A DNA stretch of 64,000 bases from Icerya purchasi (GCA_039619475.1 CM077115.1:512512815-512576814), one strand, 5' to 3'. Counted from the stretch's first letter, positions 21,502 to 34,258 are shown. Notes: generated by a model not told the origin, from the letters alone. Made by a program: numbers and translations.

Positions 21502-21531
21502 CTGTTTTCGAAAATAAAAAGAGAGAGAGTT
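21502..21531 (-). promoter_or_regulatory. Splice acceptor with polypyrimidine tract
   Basis: On the minus strand CTCTCTCTCTTTTTATTTTC, then GAAAACAG, immediately precedes the frame starting at 21501. The upstream open codons (21558-21502) would run through this tract, so the exon start, not the first in-frame Met, is the better 5' boundary. Confidence 0.55.
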
Positions 21532-22030
21532 AATCGTGGAAATGAAACTATTTTTCAATGTTTAAGCACGGAAAATGTATGAAATTATATTTCTTGATTG
21601 TGATGAAAAACATTCTTTGAGACTCGAACAATGACTGACTGTTACTGGTTTTTTTTATTAAAAGGGAGGGCACAGACAGAGAAAACGTAAAGCCAATAAT
21701 CCGAACCGGGAATTTCGTTAGTAACGTCTTTTCTTTTCTATTGCTTCGGATTGGAAGCCGTTGGTTGACATGCTCCAAAAAAAAAAAAAAAAAAACAAAA
21801 AGAAACAATTTTGTTTTTTTAGTTATTATAAAGGAACTTTTTGCTCGCAGTAAAACAGAGAGAAAAAAAAAAAGAATTTCTCGATAACTCCGACTTTTTT
21901 CAATATATATATATATATATGTTCACAGTCTTGCTATGCTCCGAATTTCCTCCACGTCGTTATATCTACTCCTGGTCGGATAATATCTCATCGGTGAACG
22001 CGCGGACCCTTATAATTCTCTTGCCATTTT
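21532..22030. other. Putative intron sequence; no gene recognised
   Basis: Lies upstream of the acceptor and contains a poly(A) tract (21777-21796) and a short (TA)n (21904-21920). The frame at 21548-21808 shows no domain. Confidence 0.35.
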
Positions 22031-22034
22031 AGAA

Positions 22035-23572
22035 AATACGTTATTCTTCCTTCATTGTCTATCACACCCGAAAAATCTCTACCTCTATGGTTTTCACATT
22101 CTTATAACCGTTCTTTAGTTAATCTTTCCTCGCGCCACCTTCCCATCCCTTTAGTTAATTACTTCTCTTATCCCGGCATCGCACTTAATAGCACCTTATC
22201 CTTTCGCGATCAATTAGCTGTGTACATCCGCTCTCAAAAGGCTCAATTTACTAAAAGCTCTTTCGCCCCGTAAACGGGGCGGCGATCCTTTTATATTTTA
22301 CTTATGTTTTATACAAAGCGATGATCCTTTCCAAATTTGACTACGGCGCATTCCTGCACGCAAGTGCTCCTAAACAATTTTTTCGTAAACTCGATCGTAT
22401 CCAAAATTCATGTCTTCGTTCCCCTGTATCGGAGCATTTAATTAATTTCCAATTCCAGCCAATTTGTCAGAGACTGGATTCCTTCCTTTTCTCATTCGAA
22501 GACTCATATATTAGGTGAACGATTTTTGATTCAATGCCTCCCTATTACTAATTCTAAACTCCTAAGTTCTCATCAATTTATTTCCGATAACTAGCGTTTC
22601 TCTCCTCGCGATATATTATCCTCAATCTCTCCCGCGGGCTTATGCTCTTCTCGGCACTCTCCGAAGTTATTTGTTCTCCCCTCGGACATTAAATCTTTTC
22701 CTTCTCCTACCGTTCAAAATAAATTCAATCACGTTTTATCCCTATACAAGTTGTCCCTCCCCATACAATTATCTACACGGATGGTTCGAAGAGTCTGATG
22801 CTGGTGTTGGGGCTGCGTTCATTATCCTTGCGCTTACCTATTCCGAATCATTTTGGTTGCCCTCCTTTTCCTCTATTTTCCGTGCCGAATCCCTGGCTAC
22901 CTTGCAGGCAGTCCTTTTTATATTCTCGACAAACAACATATATTCCTCCTATCCTCGGACTACTCGAAAAGTGTTTTATTGGCTATCTCTTCTCCGTTTC
23001 CTCGCATTATTCTCCGAATTCGCTCCTTAATTTCTAATTTATTTTCATCCGGTTCTATCATAATCAATCTACTATGGGTTCCCGGTTATCGCGGCATTCC
23101 TGGCAACGAGTTGATTCTATCCTTCATTCTTTACCAATCCCTGATCTTTCTACTTATCTACATCCTCTCTTTCCTGGTTTAATCTTTTCCCCTACCTTAG
23201 CCGTTCGATTATTTCCGCTATAGTTCGTCTGCGGTTCAATCACCTGTCTGATTCCGGCTTCTCTATTCCGTTTTTCTCTTGTTCAATCACCTCTTTGTGT
23301 CCCTATGACCCTCCAGAGCTCAATTATACCTGCGATGCGAATCACGTCTTGTTCGAATGCCCTCCTTTATTTCCTCCGAACGTGCAACCCTGCATTCTAA
23401 TTTTCTGTGCCTTGGCCTCCCTACTCCTTATAGTGCCCACGCTATTCTTGCAATTGCCTCCATCAACATAGTTCCTTTGTTAGACTTCTTTATTTCCTCA
23501 ATTTCTAATCTTTTCCTTATATAATGTGCAATTCTCTGCGTTGGTATGTTCAAAGCCCCCCAAAAAAAAAAA
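22035..23572 (+). pseudogene. Family A LINE: RT thumb, RNase H, knuckle and 3' end
   Basis: A 5'-truncated copy of about 1.5 kb. In order: a connector YPGIALNSTLSFRDQL near 22170-22215 (family form LGIxFDSKLSWR), MILSKFDYGAFLHASAP at 22321, RNase H start IYTDGSK at about 22771 with GVGAAF after a shift, RAESLATLQAVLF near 22885, LLWVPGYRGIPGNELI near 23070-23117, then the knuckle CPYDPPELNYTCDANHVLFE near 23297-23355. It ends TTCTCTGCGTTGGTATG, TTCAAAGCCCCCC and an A tract at 23562-23572. Frameshifts and stops throughout; RT catalytic core absent. The best single template of the family here. Confidence 0.8.
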
Positions 23573-23879
23573 CCGTTTGCAAATGGTGCATGTTTTATGA
23601 AGGGGACGTAAATTTGAAGAAAAAAAAAAGGGAAAAGAAAAATATGCCTACTAGAGAAGAGATTAAAATTGATTTCGTAATAAAATTTGTTTTTTCAGAC
23701 ATTAATATTTTTAAACTCGTACACTCGCTAATTCAAAAAATTAGATTAAAAATTTATTTATTCCAATTAAAGAAAGAAAAAAAAAACGATTTCTTTTATT
23801 TATATTTTACAATATTTATTAAAAATATGATTATTATCAATTATTTTCCACCGCAAAATAATAAATGATCGTAATCCCG

Positions 23880-24490
23880 TAAAACTGATTCCTTGGCTCA
23901 GATTGTGTGTATCCTCTCGTCATTTTTTCTCTAAAATTCACGTTTCTAATTTACTCCCATTGTGTAAGAAGTTTCGTGTTAGATTTTGGTCTGATTTTTA
24001 CGTTTCATCCTTTATTCCTTTTATTTTTCCATCCAACCTAATCTTAACACACGGCCTTGGTTTTACGATTTTCCTTCGCTTCGCCGTTCCGTTATTGTCT
24101 CTATTATCCGTTTACGTCTGAATCATACTCTTCTTCCTTCTTCACGTCATTCGTTTTCATCTCGCACCGTCCTCTAATTATCCTCTTCATCCTGACGACG
24201 AAGCCGTCTGTGATCCTCACCATATCTTCTTTGAATGTCCATCCCTCGTGGACGAACGCACTTCTTTGTACTCCAATCTGTTATCACTCAAAAAACTCCC
24301 TACTCTTTATTGTGCCTCGTATATCTTATCGTTTCCGTCGATCTCCGTTGTTCCTATCCTCAGTTCTTTTATCTTATCAATATTTGACACCGACTCTACA
24401 TTTAACTGATCTTTCTCCCTCGTTTCGTTTCTGGGCGATAATCCTTTGTTCAAATGCCCCCCCCCCCGGGGGGGGGATTAAAATAAAAAA
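23880..24490 (+). pseudogene. Family A LINE 3' part, second tandem copy
   Basis: After a 300-base spacer another family A piece in the same orientation. It encodes KKFRVRFWSDFYVSSF near 23968, a stretch parallel to the 26.9-kb copy, then the knuckle PLHPDDEAVCDPHHIFFECP at about 24188-24243, the clearest in the window, and SLVDERTSLYSNLLSLKKLP. The 3' end is TTTCTGGGCGATAATCC then TTTGTTCAAATGCC with a C run and G run (24459-24477). Confidence 0.75.
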
Positions 24491-26445
24491 AAACCGTAAA
24501 ACTGAAAATTGTGAAATGTCGTACTTTTTAAAAATTTTATGGATACCTTTTTTATTTTTTCTTTTGCTTTATTTATACGACCGTAGCGAGAATTAAAAAA
24601 TTTAACAATTTCTGTTAAAAAAGGATCAATTTTAAATAAAACGATTCACTCATGGAGCGTTTTGCAAGAAATACGTCCAAGCTAATAGCCAAATTCCCTC
24701 CATTTATAGTATAGCTGCAAATTTGTATACGTCCCTATCAGCATAGCAATTTTAAAATGCTAACTGTGCTAGTTAGCATTCCTTTTCGCTCTGCTTCAGA
24801 AATCGAAAATTTGTAATTCTTAACAGTAGCCAGTCGGATACTTTCATTAGTCGGTTGGAGGATAATGTGGTGTGTTCCTCGGTGATTTTAAAGCATACTT
24901 ATCAATGTGGGCCGTATCATTTTCAAACTCACTTGTTCGAGTGTTACCTTTTCTATAACACCGCGATCTAGAGTTACTGAACGCATCGGTATCCACTTAA
25001 TTTAACCTTTTTTTCTCCTAGGCAGTTAACCGTATTAGAAAAGAGAACCCACATTCCCGTATTTCCACAATTTCAAGACCGGCCAAGTACCGATCCGTTT
25101 TGTACCGACACATAAAATATCCCCTTCGGTTTCCCGCATTCTTTTAAAGCGAACACGTTTCTTCGATAGTTTATTTCACCGGTAAATGACACATGACTGA
25201 TCGACATATCCTTCTAAACACTTGTAACCAAACTCCTGACAATCATTCAGTCTGACCGGGCTGAATTTAATAAACAATGGCTCCACGCAATGAACCTAGT
25301 AGAATTACTGGCGGTGTACAATCCCTCATGAAGAAAAAAGGAAGAAAGGCGAACCTTCGACATTACGCTAGAAAATTCCGATATGCAACATATCCATAAG
25401 CAGGTAAAAGGTTAAAAATAGAACTCTTTCTAGCCCCTGTTTTTTTTTTTTTGTCGAAATTATTAAGCTTTTTGCGTTTATTTAAGGTTTACATGGTAAT
25501 CTCTCCATAACTTTTGATAATTCTTTCATCGCAAAAGTACAACTGGAATGTTTAAACGCGAAACGCTTTGACATCTAGCACAAATATGTATATTTAAGTT
25601 ACACACATTTGGGCTATGTGATTTCACGAAATGAATCTTAGGAACATTTCAATTTAAGGTCAAAAATTAATTAGCAAGAAGGAATGTTGGCAGCAGTGGT
25701 TGCCATCCGAAGGCGTTCAGCAAGCTTAATGTGAAAAATTTGTTAAAAACAATAACGTGTCATGAAAGTCGAAAATACAATTTCATGCATTGCAAAAGCA
25801 GCATACTATTAGCGAATTTCGATTCTGCAGAAATATTTCAAAACTATTCTAGAGCGGCTACGTAACAACGAACTATTGTTCACGAAATGTGTTTAAAGCG
25901 TGACCTTGAAGTTCATACTTTTGTATTACGATTGGTTACAATTCGAATTATGCGACTGTAGAAGATTCATCGAAGCATAAGCGAATAGCAAAACAATTAG
26001 GATAGAACTTTTTAGAGACTAAACACACTGACCGATGCGATTTGTGTCTATTCTATCTCGTGATTACGAAGTTATATACGAAAAAAAAAAAACATGAAAT
26101 ATATCACGTGAAAATTACGTTTATATAATTTGTTAACTCCATTTCCGCAAACAATGAATAAAGGTAAATAATAATAAAGCACCGTTTTACTGGAAATGCA
26201 ATTAATATTTATTAATGTAACACGACGTGTTTTAGTGTCGGAGCTCCGTATTCATGATTACAATTATGAACTAAATTATTCGAAAATTGATTCAATTAAC
26301 TGATTCTTTTTTTTTTTTCTTTCACGTTAATTACCTGTTCTTCCGTATTAATGAAAACGCACAATGTAAATAACTCGTATTTCTTTGCGTCTCTTTCTCG
26401 CCCGACAAAATTTCTTCATATAATCTTCCCTGTTAAACCTTGCCG
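24491..26445. other. No recognised gene
   Basis: A relatively low-repeat stretch with ordinary AT-rich intergenic or intronic composition. Poly(T) at 25440-25453 and 26306-26319, and an A tract near 26081-26092. No frame supports a protein. Confidence 0.4.
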
Positions 26446-26449
26446 ATTA

Positions 26450-27420
26450 TCTAACTCCCCCTTTCTCTTCCCTCCGAATCTCTTACCATAACTGTACTTT
26501 TGCAGGAATTCCATAGCACTTCAAACCCCTATTTCTCTTCCTTTATGATCTGAAAAGACCTGAAGATCTCCCTAAATCTTTTCGTTTTGCTCCTTTCCGT
26601 ACTATCTTTCCCGCTGCACTGATAGAACTATCTCACGCTTCATTGTTTACATTGTTTATGTCTCTCTCGACGCTCTGTCTTCAATTATTTGATTATCTCC
26701 AGCTCTATAAGTATACTTCAAGATATTTCCTAAATCACTTCTACCACTTCGTCACTTTCCGCATATACTCTCTCGTTTATAATCTCCTCGAACTTCATTC
26801 TAGTGGAATCGATTTACTCCTATAGCCCTATAGACACGGGATTAATGAAATAGTAGTATATTCTTTGTTTCAGATTTTCGCATCTTCCGCTTTTTATTTT
26901 TTAACCCGCTTCCTATTTATAAAAAATTCCGTACTAGATTTTGGTTGCATATCTATGCTCTTTCTTTTTGTTAACAGACTTTCCTGCTACCTATCTATCC
27001 AACTGATTTTTCCTGCCATCCTTTGATGTTACGATTTTCCTTTACTCCGCTGTTCCGCTACGGTCGCTAATTCGTTTACGCCTTAATCAAAATAAGCTAC
27101 CTTCCTCGAGTTTTGTTTTCCTTTAATCACCTAAACTGTCCATTTTCACCCTAATTACGAACCTATCTGCGACTCTAACCGTATCTTCTTTGAACGTGTA
27201 TCCCTCTCAACTAAACGTGTCATTCCGTATTCTAATTCGTTATCCCTTAATCTAGTCCTTATTGGCGACTTTTACATCGCATCTCTTCTCTCTTTGTCCA
27301 TTATCTCTGTTCTTGAAATTCTGTCAGTTATAAACCGAATGACCATCTAACTGAACCCATTTCTTCTTACTATTTCTGAGTAGAGGTCCTTTTCCACTGA
27401 GTCCAAATAAAAATAAATAA
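26450..27420 (+). pseudogene. Family A LINE: RNase H end, knuckle and 3' end
   Basis: The remnant of the RNase H C-terminus (HGINEIVVYSLFQIFASSAF near 26833-26890) is followed by KNSVLDFGCIS, the counterpart of the FRVRFW block at 23.97 kb. The knuckle reads PYYEPICDSNRIFFE near 27150-27195 (both His positions lost). The end TTTCTGAGTAGAGGTCC then ACTGAGTCCAAATAAAAATA at 27376-27415 matches the family 3' terminus. Highly mutated. Its tail meets the tail of the oppositely oriented Jockey-like element. Confidence 0.65.
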
Positions 27421-27445
27421 ATAAAAAAAAAAAAAAATATATATA

Positions 27446-27480
27446 TATGTATATTTATTTATTTATTTATTTATTCATTA
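27446..27480. repeat. (TATTT/ATTT)n microsatellite at LINE tail junction
   Basis: TA repeats (27437-27447) followed by ATTT units. On the minus strand this reads (AAAT)n and sits exactly at the 3' end of the minus-strand LINE, so it is probably its target-primed tail, fused to the A-rich tail of the plus-strand family A copy. Confidence 0.7.
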
Positions 27481-29800
27481 TACAATTTGCTAGTGCAACA
27501 GCTTACGCCAATTACTGCACAGCACAATATTATAAAAAGAAAATAATGTACGTAAATACAAGAAATGCCAAACCACCTTCATATGCTCACGCAAAACACA
27601 CACATTCAAGTACAATTAAACCCACAGATGAAAAACAATCACCCACATACATATCAATATTCTCAACGACAGCAGCCTTACGTTGTCAAACTCCTGACAA
27701 TTTTTAAAAATTCGCCCGAACAACTATCAAATATGTCTAGTTCCTGATGCTCCTTCTCTAGTTTGTTGTACAGTGTAAACAAGAAGCGTAGAGGTGAACA
27801 TGCGTATTGCTGAGTCCTTGCAAACTGAACTGCCAGTGTATGAGTTGGTCGAACACCAGAAATGGGTACTTTAATCAATATTTTCCTTAGGAGGTGGGGA
27901 CAATTTATTTTACCATGCAACAAATGATACAAAAAGCGAAGCGCTATCTCCTTCCTCCTCCCCACTAGACTGTTCATGTGTAATTGTCTAAGTGTTTTAC
28001 TGTATTCGAAATGCTCACCATTGAAATTACCAAATCGATATAGTAAGTATTTTATAAATTTTATCTGCACTCTTTCTATTCTAGCTACTAAATCAGCAGA
28101 TGTAGGATTCCAAATCAACGAGCCAAATTCTAAATGTGAACGAACCAAAGCGAAGTATAAGAATAAGTATGTTTCAATGCATCTGAAATTCACACTGCTC
28201 CGTAACATTAAACCCAGCATTTTCCTCGCCTTACGAATAGTATTTATTACATGAAATTTAAATGTAAATTTTTCATCTAAAAGAATGCCAAGATCCGTGA
28301 CACTTGTCTCCTTTTTTAAAAGAGAACCCTCTATATGGTAGAAGACAGAAGTAGTGTGAATTTTGCGAGTAAACGAAATAAATTTACATTTAGACGTATT
28401 CACTGGTAAGTTATTAGCAGCACTCCATGATGCAAAACTATCGTATATCTTTTTGTAGTAATATAGTATCTTCAACATTTCTGATTTCTCTAAATAATTT
28501 TGCATCATCAGCATATAACAGAATTTTGGAGTACTGCAAAACATTCGGTAAGTCATTAATGTACATTAGGAAGAGGAATGGGCCTAAAATAGAGCCCTGA
28601 GGCACTCCGGAGGGGCAGAGAAAAGAACGGGACCTACAGTTATTAAAATAAACATATTGCTCCCTATTTCGTATAAATAACTCTCCGTAAGTTTTAATAA
28701 CCTGCTAGAGAGCCCTAAATTATTTAATTTGTACAATAGACTCGAGTGATCTACCCTATCAAATGCTTTTTGAAAATCAGTGTACACTACGTCTACCTGC
28801 GAAGACCTATCTAGCACCGCGGAAACGTAATCTGTAAACGTCATTAGGTTAGTTACGACCGATCTACCTTCAACAAACCCCCATGTTGATCAATTGAAAT
28901 ATAGTGTTTTAGAGATGGAGATAACTTTTTATAAAGAATAAGTTCAAAAATTTTAGCGGCTTGTGGGAGGAGAGATATGGGTCTAAAATTTGTAATATCG
29001 TTGGAAATGTTATTTTTCGGAATGGGCGTGATTTTAGACACTTTCCAAACCTGGGGAAAAATATTAGTGTTAATTATACAGTTAAAGATATATGAAAGAG
29101 GTTTGGCGAGTTAAATCTCGACAAGCCTTAAAAATAAACGACGGTATGTTGTCGGGGCTTAAAGTACGTTTAGGCTTAAGCTTCTGTAACAACTCATTTA
29201 CATCAATTTCCGTAATATTCCCAACAGAAATTTGGTTGCTATTAGCGGAAGTGTCAGGAAGGTTGAAAGCGGACGGATGTGGAGTAGAATAAAAACTGAT
29301 GAGAAGTGAGCAGCGAAAGCAGAAGCAATGTGCTGAGGGCTACGTAGCATTTGTCCTTTGTATGCAAAAGCCTTATTCGCACACTTCCCTGCCCTCTCAT
29401 TGTAATATAGCCAAAACCGTTTTGGGTCTGCTCGCATTTTGCTCTCTATGGCATATTCATAATTTACTCTCGCAAATGTTATTTTCGATTTTAACTCCTT
29501 ACGTAAATTGTTGAAGATAATTTTGAAGGGTTGATGTTTTGTTTTTTTAAACTTTAACCGGTACTTATTATTTTCTTTCATTAAATTTATCATCTCTTTA
29601 GTGAACCAACGAGGATAATTACTTTTACTTATTCTTATCAACGGTACGGTTTTATTTATAACGGATTGAAGTGTCTTATCAAAGTAAGATGCTACGTAAT
29701 TGCTGTTAATGGATATTCATACAACGGTTGCCAATCAATCGCTCTTAACATATTATACATCAGTAAGTAATCCGCTTTTGTATATGTTATTTCTTAGCCG
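27455..29800 (-). pseudogene. Jockey-like LINE, 5'-truncated, RT nearly complete
   Basis: Reading leftwards from about 29790: a linker (MLRAIDWQPLYEYPLT; then SYFDKTLQSVINKTVPLI and ISKSNYPRWFTKEM near 29625), the pre-RT region FWLYYNERAGK, RT block FRPISLLPQAAKIFELILYK near 29000, YTDFQKAFDRVDHSSLL near 28770, a damaged GVPQGSILGP region near 28620 and the catalytic YADDAK near 28515. Next come LPVNTSKCKFISFTRK, the thumb LGILLDEKFTFKFH near 28270 and SHLEFGSLIWNPTSADLVAR near 28125. It has no RNase H and no knuckle, which suits Jockey/CR1-type elements. The C-terminal 292-codon frame (28556-27678) is intact, but upstream parts carry frameshifts and the endonuclease is missing. The 3' end carries an (AAAT)n tail. 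Relatively young compared with family A. Confidence 0.85.
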
Positions 29801-30895
29801 GGCAGTGATGAACTTCAGGATACTAATTTTCTATAATTCTTACACACGAGCTGATTTCGATTGAGTCATTTCTTGCAAAATGAAATTAACGTCTTCAAGC
29901 ACATAACGCATAAACGTAATTGATTTCATTACGGAATCTTATTACCTCCGGTCTAAGAATCACACAATTATCAATTATATTAAATTTAAAAATGTTTATA
30001 CTTGTAGAATGGTAGGAGAGCGGATTCATTTTTGTATGTTATCGTTATTTAAAATTTTTTTGAGCAGTGTGCAACGCCGCTTCGTAATTATATATGTTGC
30101 AAATAATTTTATGAAAATAAAGTATAATGCCCTTTTTTCAGAATCCGGAATTTATTCATTTACGTAATGGGCAAATAAAGAAATATTACAGAAACTGTTA
30201 TTTCCTTTTGAAAACACTGTATTCTGGTGGTTTTTTTTTTTTTTTCTATTTTGCTCATTCATCCTGAAGCAGCGCACAAAAAAAATCCTTATCGATACCT
30301 TTTGAACCCCCTCAAAAACTTTCAGTCTTGAGCCTCTTTTTTGATTCTAGACGAATATTATAAAGCATAACAAAATGCAATATCAAATGTAAAAACAAAA
30401 ATCATATTTAGATAAAAGAAAAATACGTCACCGTGGCCGCATTGTGCATTTTTCTTATGACTAGGAAAGAAAAGCCCAATTGGTCACTATCTAGTCCACA
30501 TTTAAATCGTTCGCTTCGTGATTTTTTCCCGTCCAATTAGAGACCCCTTTCAGAATAGGCATCTCGCACAGTATGGAGCCGGCGTAGATGTGGGGTACCG
30601 CTACTACCTTAGACGTATTTTTAAATAACTTTGGAAACTCATTCAGCATTGAGAACGATGAACAAACATTTTCCTCTTAATGCTAACATTCAAAAATCTC
30701 ATATTACGCGATCAAATTATTTGGTTCTTAATATTTTATTTATTATCGTACTAGTTCATTTTTTTTATCTGCTTCCCAATCTTTTTCTACATTTCTGTTT
30801 TTTTGTTTCTTCCTCTTTTTTATTATTTTCTTATTATATCGATAATAATTGTTGATTTTTTATTTGCTTTTTTTGTTTTTTAGGTGGGAAGTAAT
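29801..30895. other. No recognised gene
   Basis: AT-rich sequence upstream of the LINE truncation point. Poly(T) at 30231-30245. The frame at 30631-30855 is hydrophobic and low-complexity. Confidence 0.4.
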
Positions 30896-30902
30896 TTTAA
30901 AG

Positions 30903-30991
30903 CTAAAAAGAAAAAAGAAAAAAGAAAAAAGAAAAAAGAAAAAAGAAAAAAGAAAAAAGAGGGTCCACTATTTGTTTCGGAAACGAATTCG

Positions 30992-31050
<59 letters not shown>
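30903..31050. repeat. (GAAAAAA)n and (TA)n compound microsatellite
   Basis: Units of G plus five or six A repeat from about 30907 to 30960, then after a short spacer TA units fill 30991-31050. The open frames across it (poly-Lys, Tyr-Ile repeats) are artefacts. The MITE at 31063 sits at the edge of the TA tract. Confidence 0.9.
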
Positions 31051-31055
<5 letters not shown>

Positions 31056-31062
31056 GTATATA

Positions 31063-31345
31063 CAGGGCCGTATCTAGACCAAAATTTCAGGGGGGTTACG
31101 CAAATATTTTTATAATTATAATTATAATTATATATATATATATACACACAATATTTGAACACTACAATAAAAACAAATAAAATATAGTAATTTCCAAAGA
31201 ATTCATAAAAATTTTAATTTTCTTTTCTTTTGTCAAAAATTGAAAAGAAATAAATTTATTCTGAATTTCGGTCCATTTAATTCTATGATTTCGCAGATAT
31301 TCAGGGTGGGTTGAACCCGGAAAACCCCCCTCAGATACGACCCTG
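31063..31345 (+). mobile_element. hAT-like MITE
   Basis: A 283-bp unit with left end CAGGGCCGTATCTAGACC and right end (reverse complement) CAGGGTCGTATCTGAGGGGG. It is flanked on both sides by TGTATATA (31055-31062 and 31346-31353), an 8-bp direct repeat, though the setting is TA-rich. Non-coding interior with ATTATA repeats. Confidence 0.8.
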
Positions 31346-31353
31346 TGTATATA

Positions 31354-32160
31354 TATTTACTTAAACTAGTCTTGTAAAACCGCAAATACGAAATCTCATT
31401 CGATATCAAAAATATTCGAATATCGCGCACAAATGCAGAAAACCCGAATTATTTCGCATGTTTTAAAATTAATTGCACATCTTAATTCGACTTCATGCAA
31501 ATTTTCTATAATGCAGTAACTTACCGAAGTAATCATGTTGCCGTATTTACTGGAATGGTAAAGCGATCAGCGAACAAGCGCTCTGAAGACGAATAGCGAA
31601 TGATACCGCAGTTGGAGAAGAAAAAAAAGCAATCAACTACAATGCCAATCTGATGCGATAGATCACATAACATCTTACATAAAATTAAAATCGGACGCAA
31701 CCCGTTCCAAAGAAATCCCCGATTCTTCCTAATATAACGCCCACTTGTCTTAAATGGCCCACTTTCTCTGACTAGTTAAATAGTGTTGCGAATAATTTCA
31801 CCTACATAATACTTACCCTCATGGGTGCTCGACAAATATCACGTAATCCGAGCACTTTACGCAAAAGAAAAAAGAAAAAAAAAAAAAGAAAAAAAATAAA
31901 CCAGTTTGGCACATTTTTTAATCTCATTCGATTAACCAGTAGGTAAACAAAATACCAGATTAGAAAAGAAAAAAATAAAAATAAATAAGAAGACAACTCT
32001 ATTAAATGTATCCGATATTTAAATAAAATTTAAATAATCATTTCGTTGATAGTTCGACGGTACCGAAATAACGGAAGAACAATCCTGAATATTGCCTGAA
32101 AAAAATTGTTTCACTCAAACTATTTCAAATTTAGCCGGGTTATAATTATATTTGTTTTAC

Positions 32161-32199
<39 letters not shown>

Positions 32200-34222
32200 C
32201 AGTTCGTAATGATACAATATTTAAAATTTTAATTTTTTAAAAAAAATAGTTGAACATTACGCAACACTATCGTTTACATATGTCTCAATAATAAAATGCG
32301 TACATTAGAAAAGAAAAGAAACAAACCGTTACCAACGATAACACACAACAGCTGCATTCGAATGTTTCTTTGGAAATTCTCTCTTACTTAACCATTATGT
32401 AACATATATTATATGGTTTACAATAACAACAATCGAATACACTACATAAAATTCAAATCGACGTAAAGATTTTTCATCTACAACTTAAATTCAACGTGGA
32501 AAATGTCGTTATTAAAAGTATGTGAACCGTTACGAGGATATATAATGAAATACATGAAATCGCCGGTTTACAGAAATTATACATTTATTTTATAATTTAG
32601 TGTCTTTTTTTTTTTCTTCTTCGGATTTATCTGCAAATCAATCCAAAATTAAGGCCTAAGTTGTTCGCTAAAAGAATATTTTCCTAACCCGAAGTTGCGG
32701 TAGAACTTGGAGAAAAATGTTACAAGTTACACACAGGGCAGTTTAATGAACACTACTTTAATAATCTAATCGATGATAGTAATGCTAGATTATTTATTAT
32801 TTCCCCGTGTTTCAAACATATATTAATGTGCAGAACTAGCATACGGATTCACCTAAATTTGAATTTAAAATATACCATTCATCGACGAATTATAAATCAA
32901 ATATTATATCCAATAATGCATTAGGTATTGCACACAGTCGTAAAATTTATACCCTGCTTAAATGACGTCATCAGTGAACATTCTTTAATATTATATTCTA
33001 AAAATATGTACCTGATTACTAATGAAACAACATCAGAATGATTCATTTAAAATTGGGAGGGGGGCGAAAAAGAAAGTAAGTATAAACATATACACATACG
33101 AGACACAACCGGCTTTAAGAAAATCATTATGTTTTACAGGAAATTTATTTTATTCGGAAATTAAATTAAATTTTACGTCTATTTCCACCACCATTTTCGT
33201 GCACTCTCTTAATCGTTATTTTTTACATTTGTTTTTTACTTCCGTATTTCGCGAAAAAATGTTTCTTCCTTTTCAAAAAGAAACATTTAAATATCACGAA
33301 TAAAGTTTTTGTCTTCGCATAATTGTTAGCCAATTACCGTTGTTCAAATGTGAAATTCGCAACTGAGAAGAGGATAACTATTATTCGCAGAGTGAAATTT
33401 AATTTCAGTAATAAAACGTAAAAACTTGAAAATCTATAAATTTATTTTTAATTGTAATTTTACATCTTTCCTTATTTTCGTTCAATAATTCATTAGTGCT
33501 TCGCTCTTGTTTTTCCTAAAATAATTTTTTTTTTAATAAAGCATACTTCTCTTTCTAGCTACAGAATGAACCCTCAAAAGGTTTAATGGAACTACCGAAA
33601 TGTGGGTTTTTTCGATTATTAAAAGAGCAATCAAAAAATTTTTCAGAAGAAAAAATTAAAAAGTATAGTATCTCGGAAACATATTATTCCATAGTTTGAA
33701 ATCAAAATGTTTGGATAAATTAATATTACGAGCGGATTTCTTCGGAAGTTACAACTTGGTGACGAATGTAAGGTGGACGAAATAGAGGATATTTAGTCTA
33801 CAGGAAATTGCACTAGTCACTGGGACTTTTCAATTTCCGGTTTTTTTTTGTTTTTTTTTTTTTAAATCGTATTTTAGACTCTAAGAAAACAGATTATAAT
33901 TTTTCTTTTTAATTTTTGCTTAAAGTTGGCACGAGATGCCTTCATTTTGATGTACCCCATACTCGCCAATATTATAGATTATAATATAAAACTGTTTTAT
34001 ATAACAAGTACTAGAGCACGGTTTAATTGAAAAAATTTGAAATCATCAACAGGCTGCATGCAGTCGAGTTAGAAGAACTGCCTGTTTAGATTCTAACGAA
34101 ACGCTGAAAAACGGACTTCTCTAAAGATAAAATCGTAATTTTTAAAATTTGTCGTGGAATTTAAAATATTTACAAACTACTAAAATTTCATCATTAACCG
34201 TGCTAGCAAAAAATTGACTGAC

Positions 34223-34258
<36 letters not shown>

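Noticed and set aside
30849..31180. Overlapping frames with Lys runs and Tyr-Ile repeats
   Set aside because: They are translations of the (GAAAAAA)n and (TA)n microsatellites.
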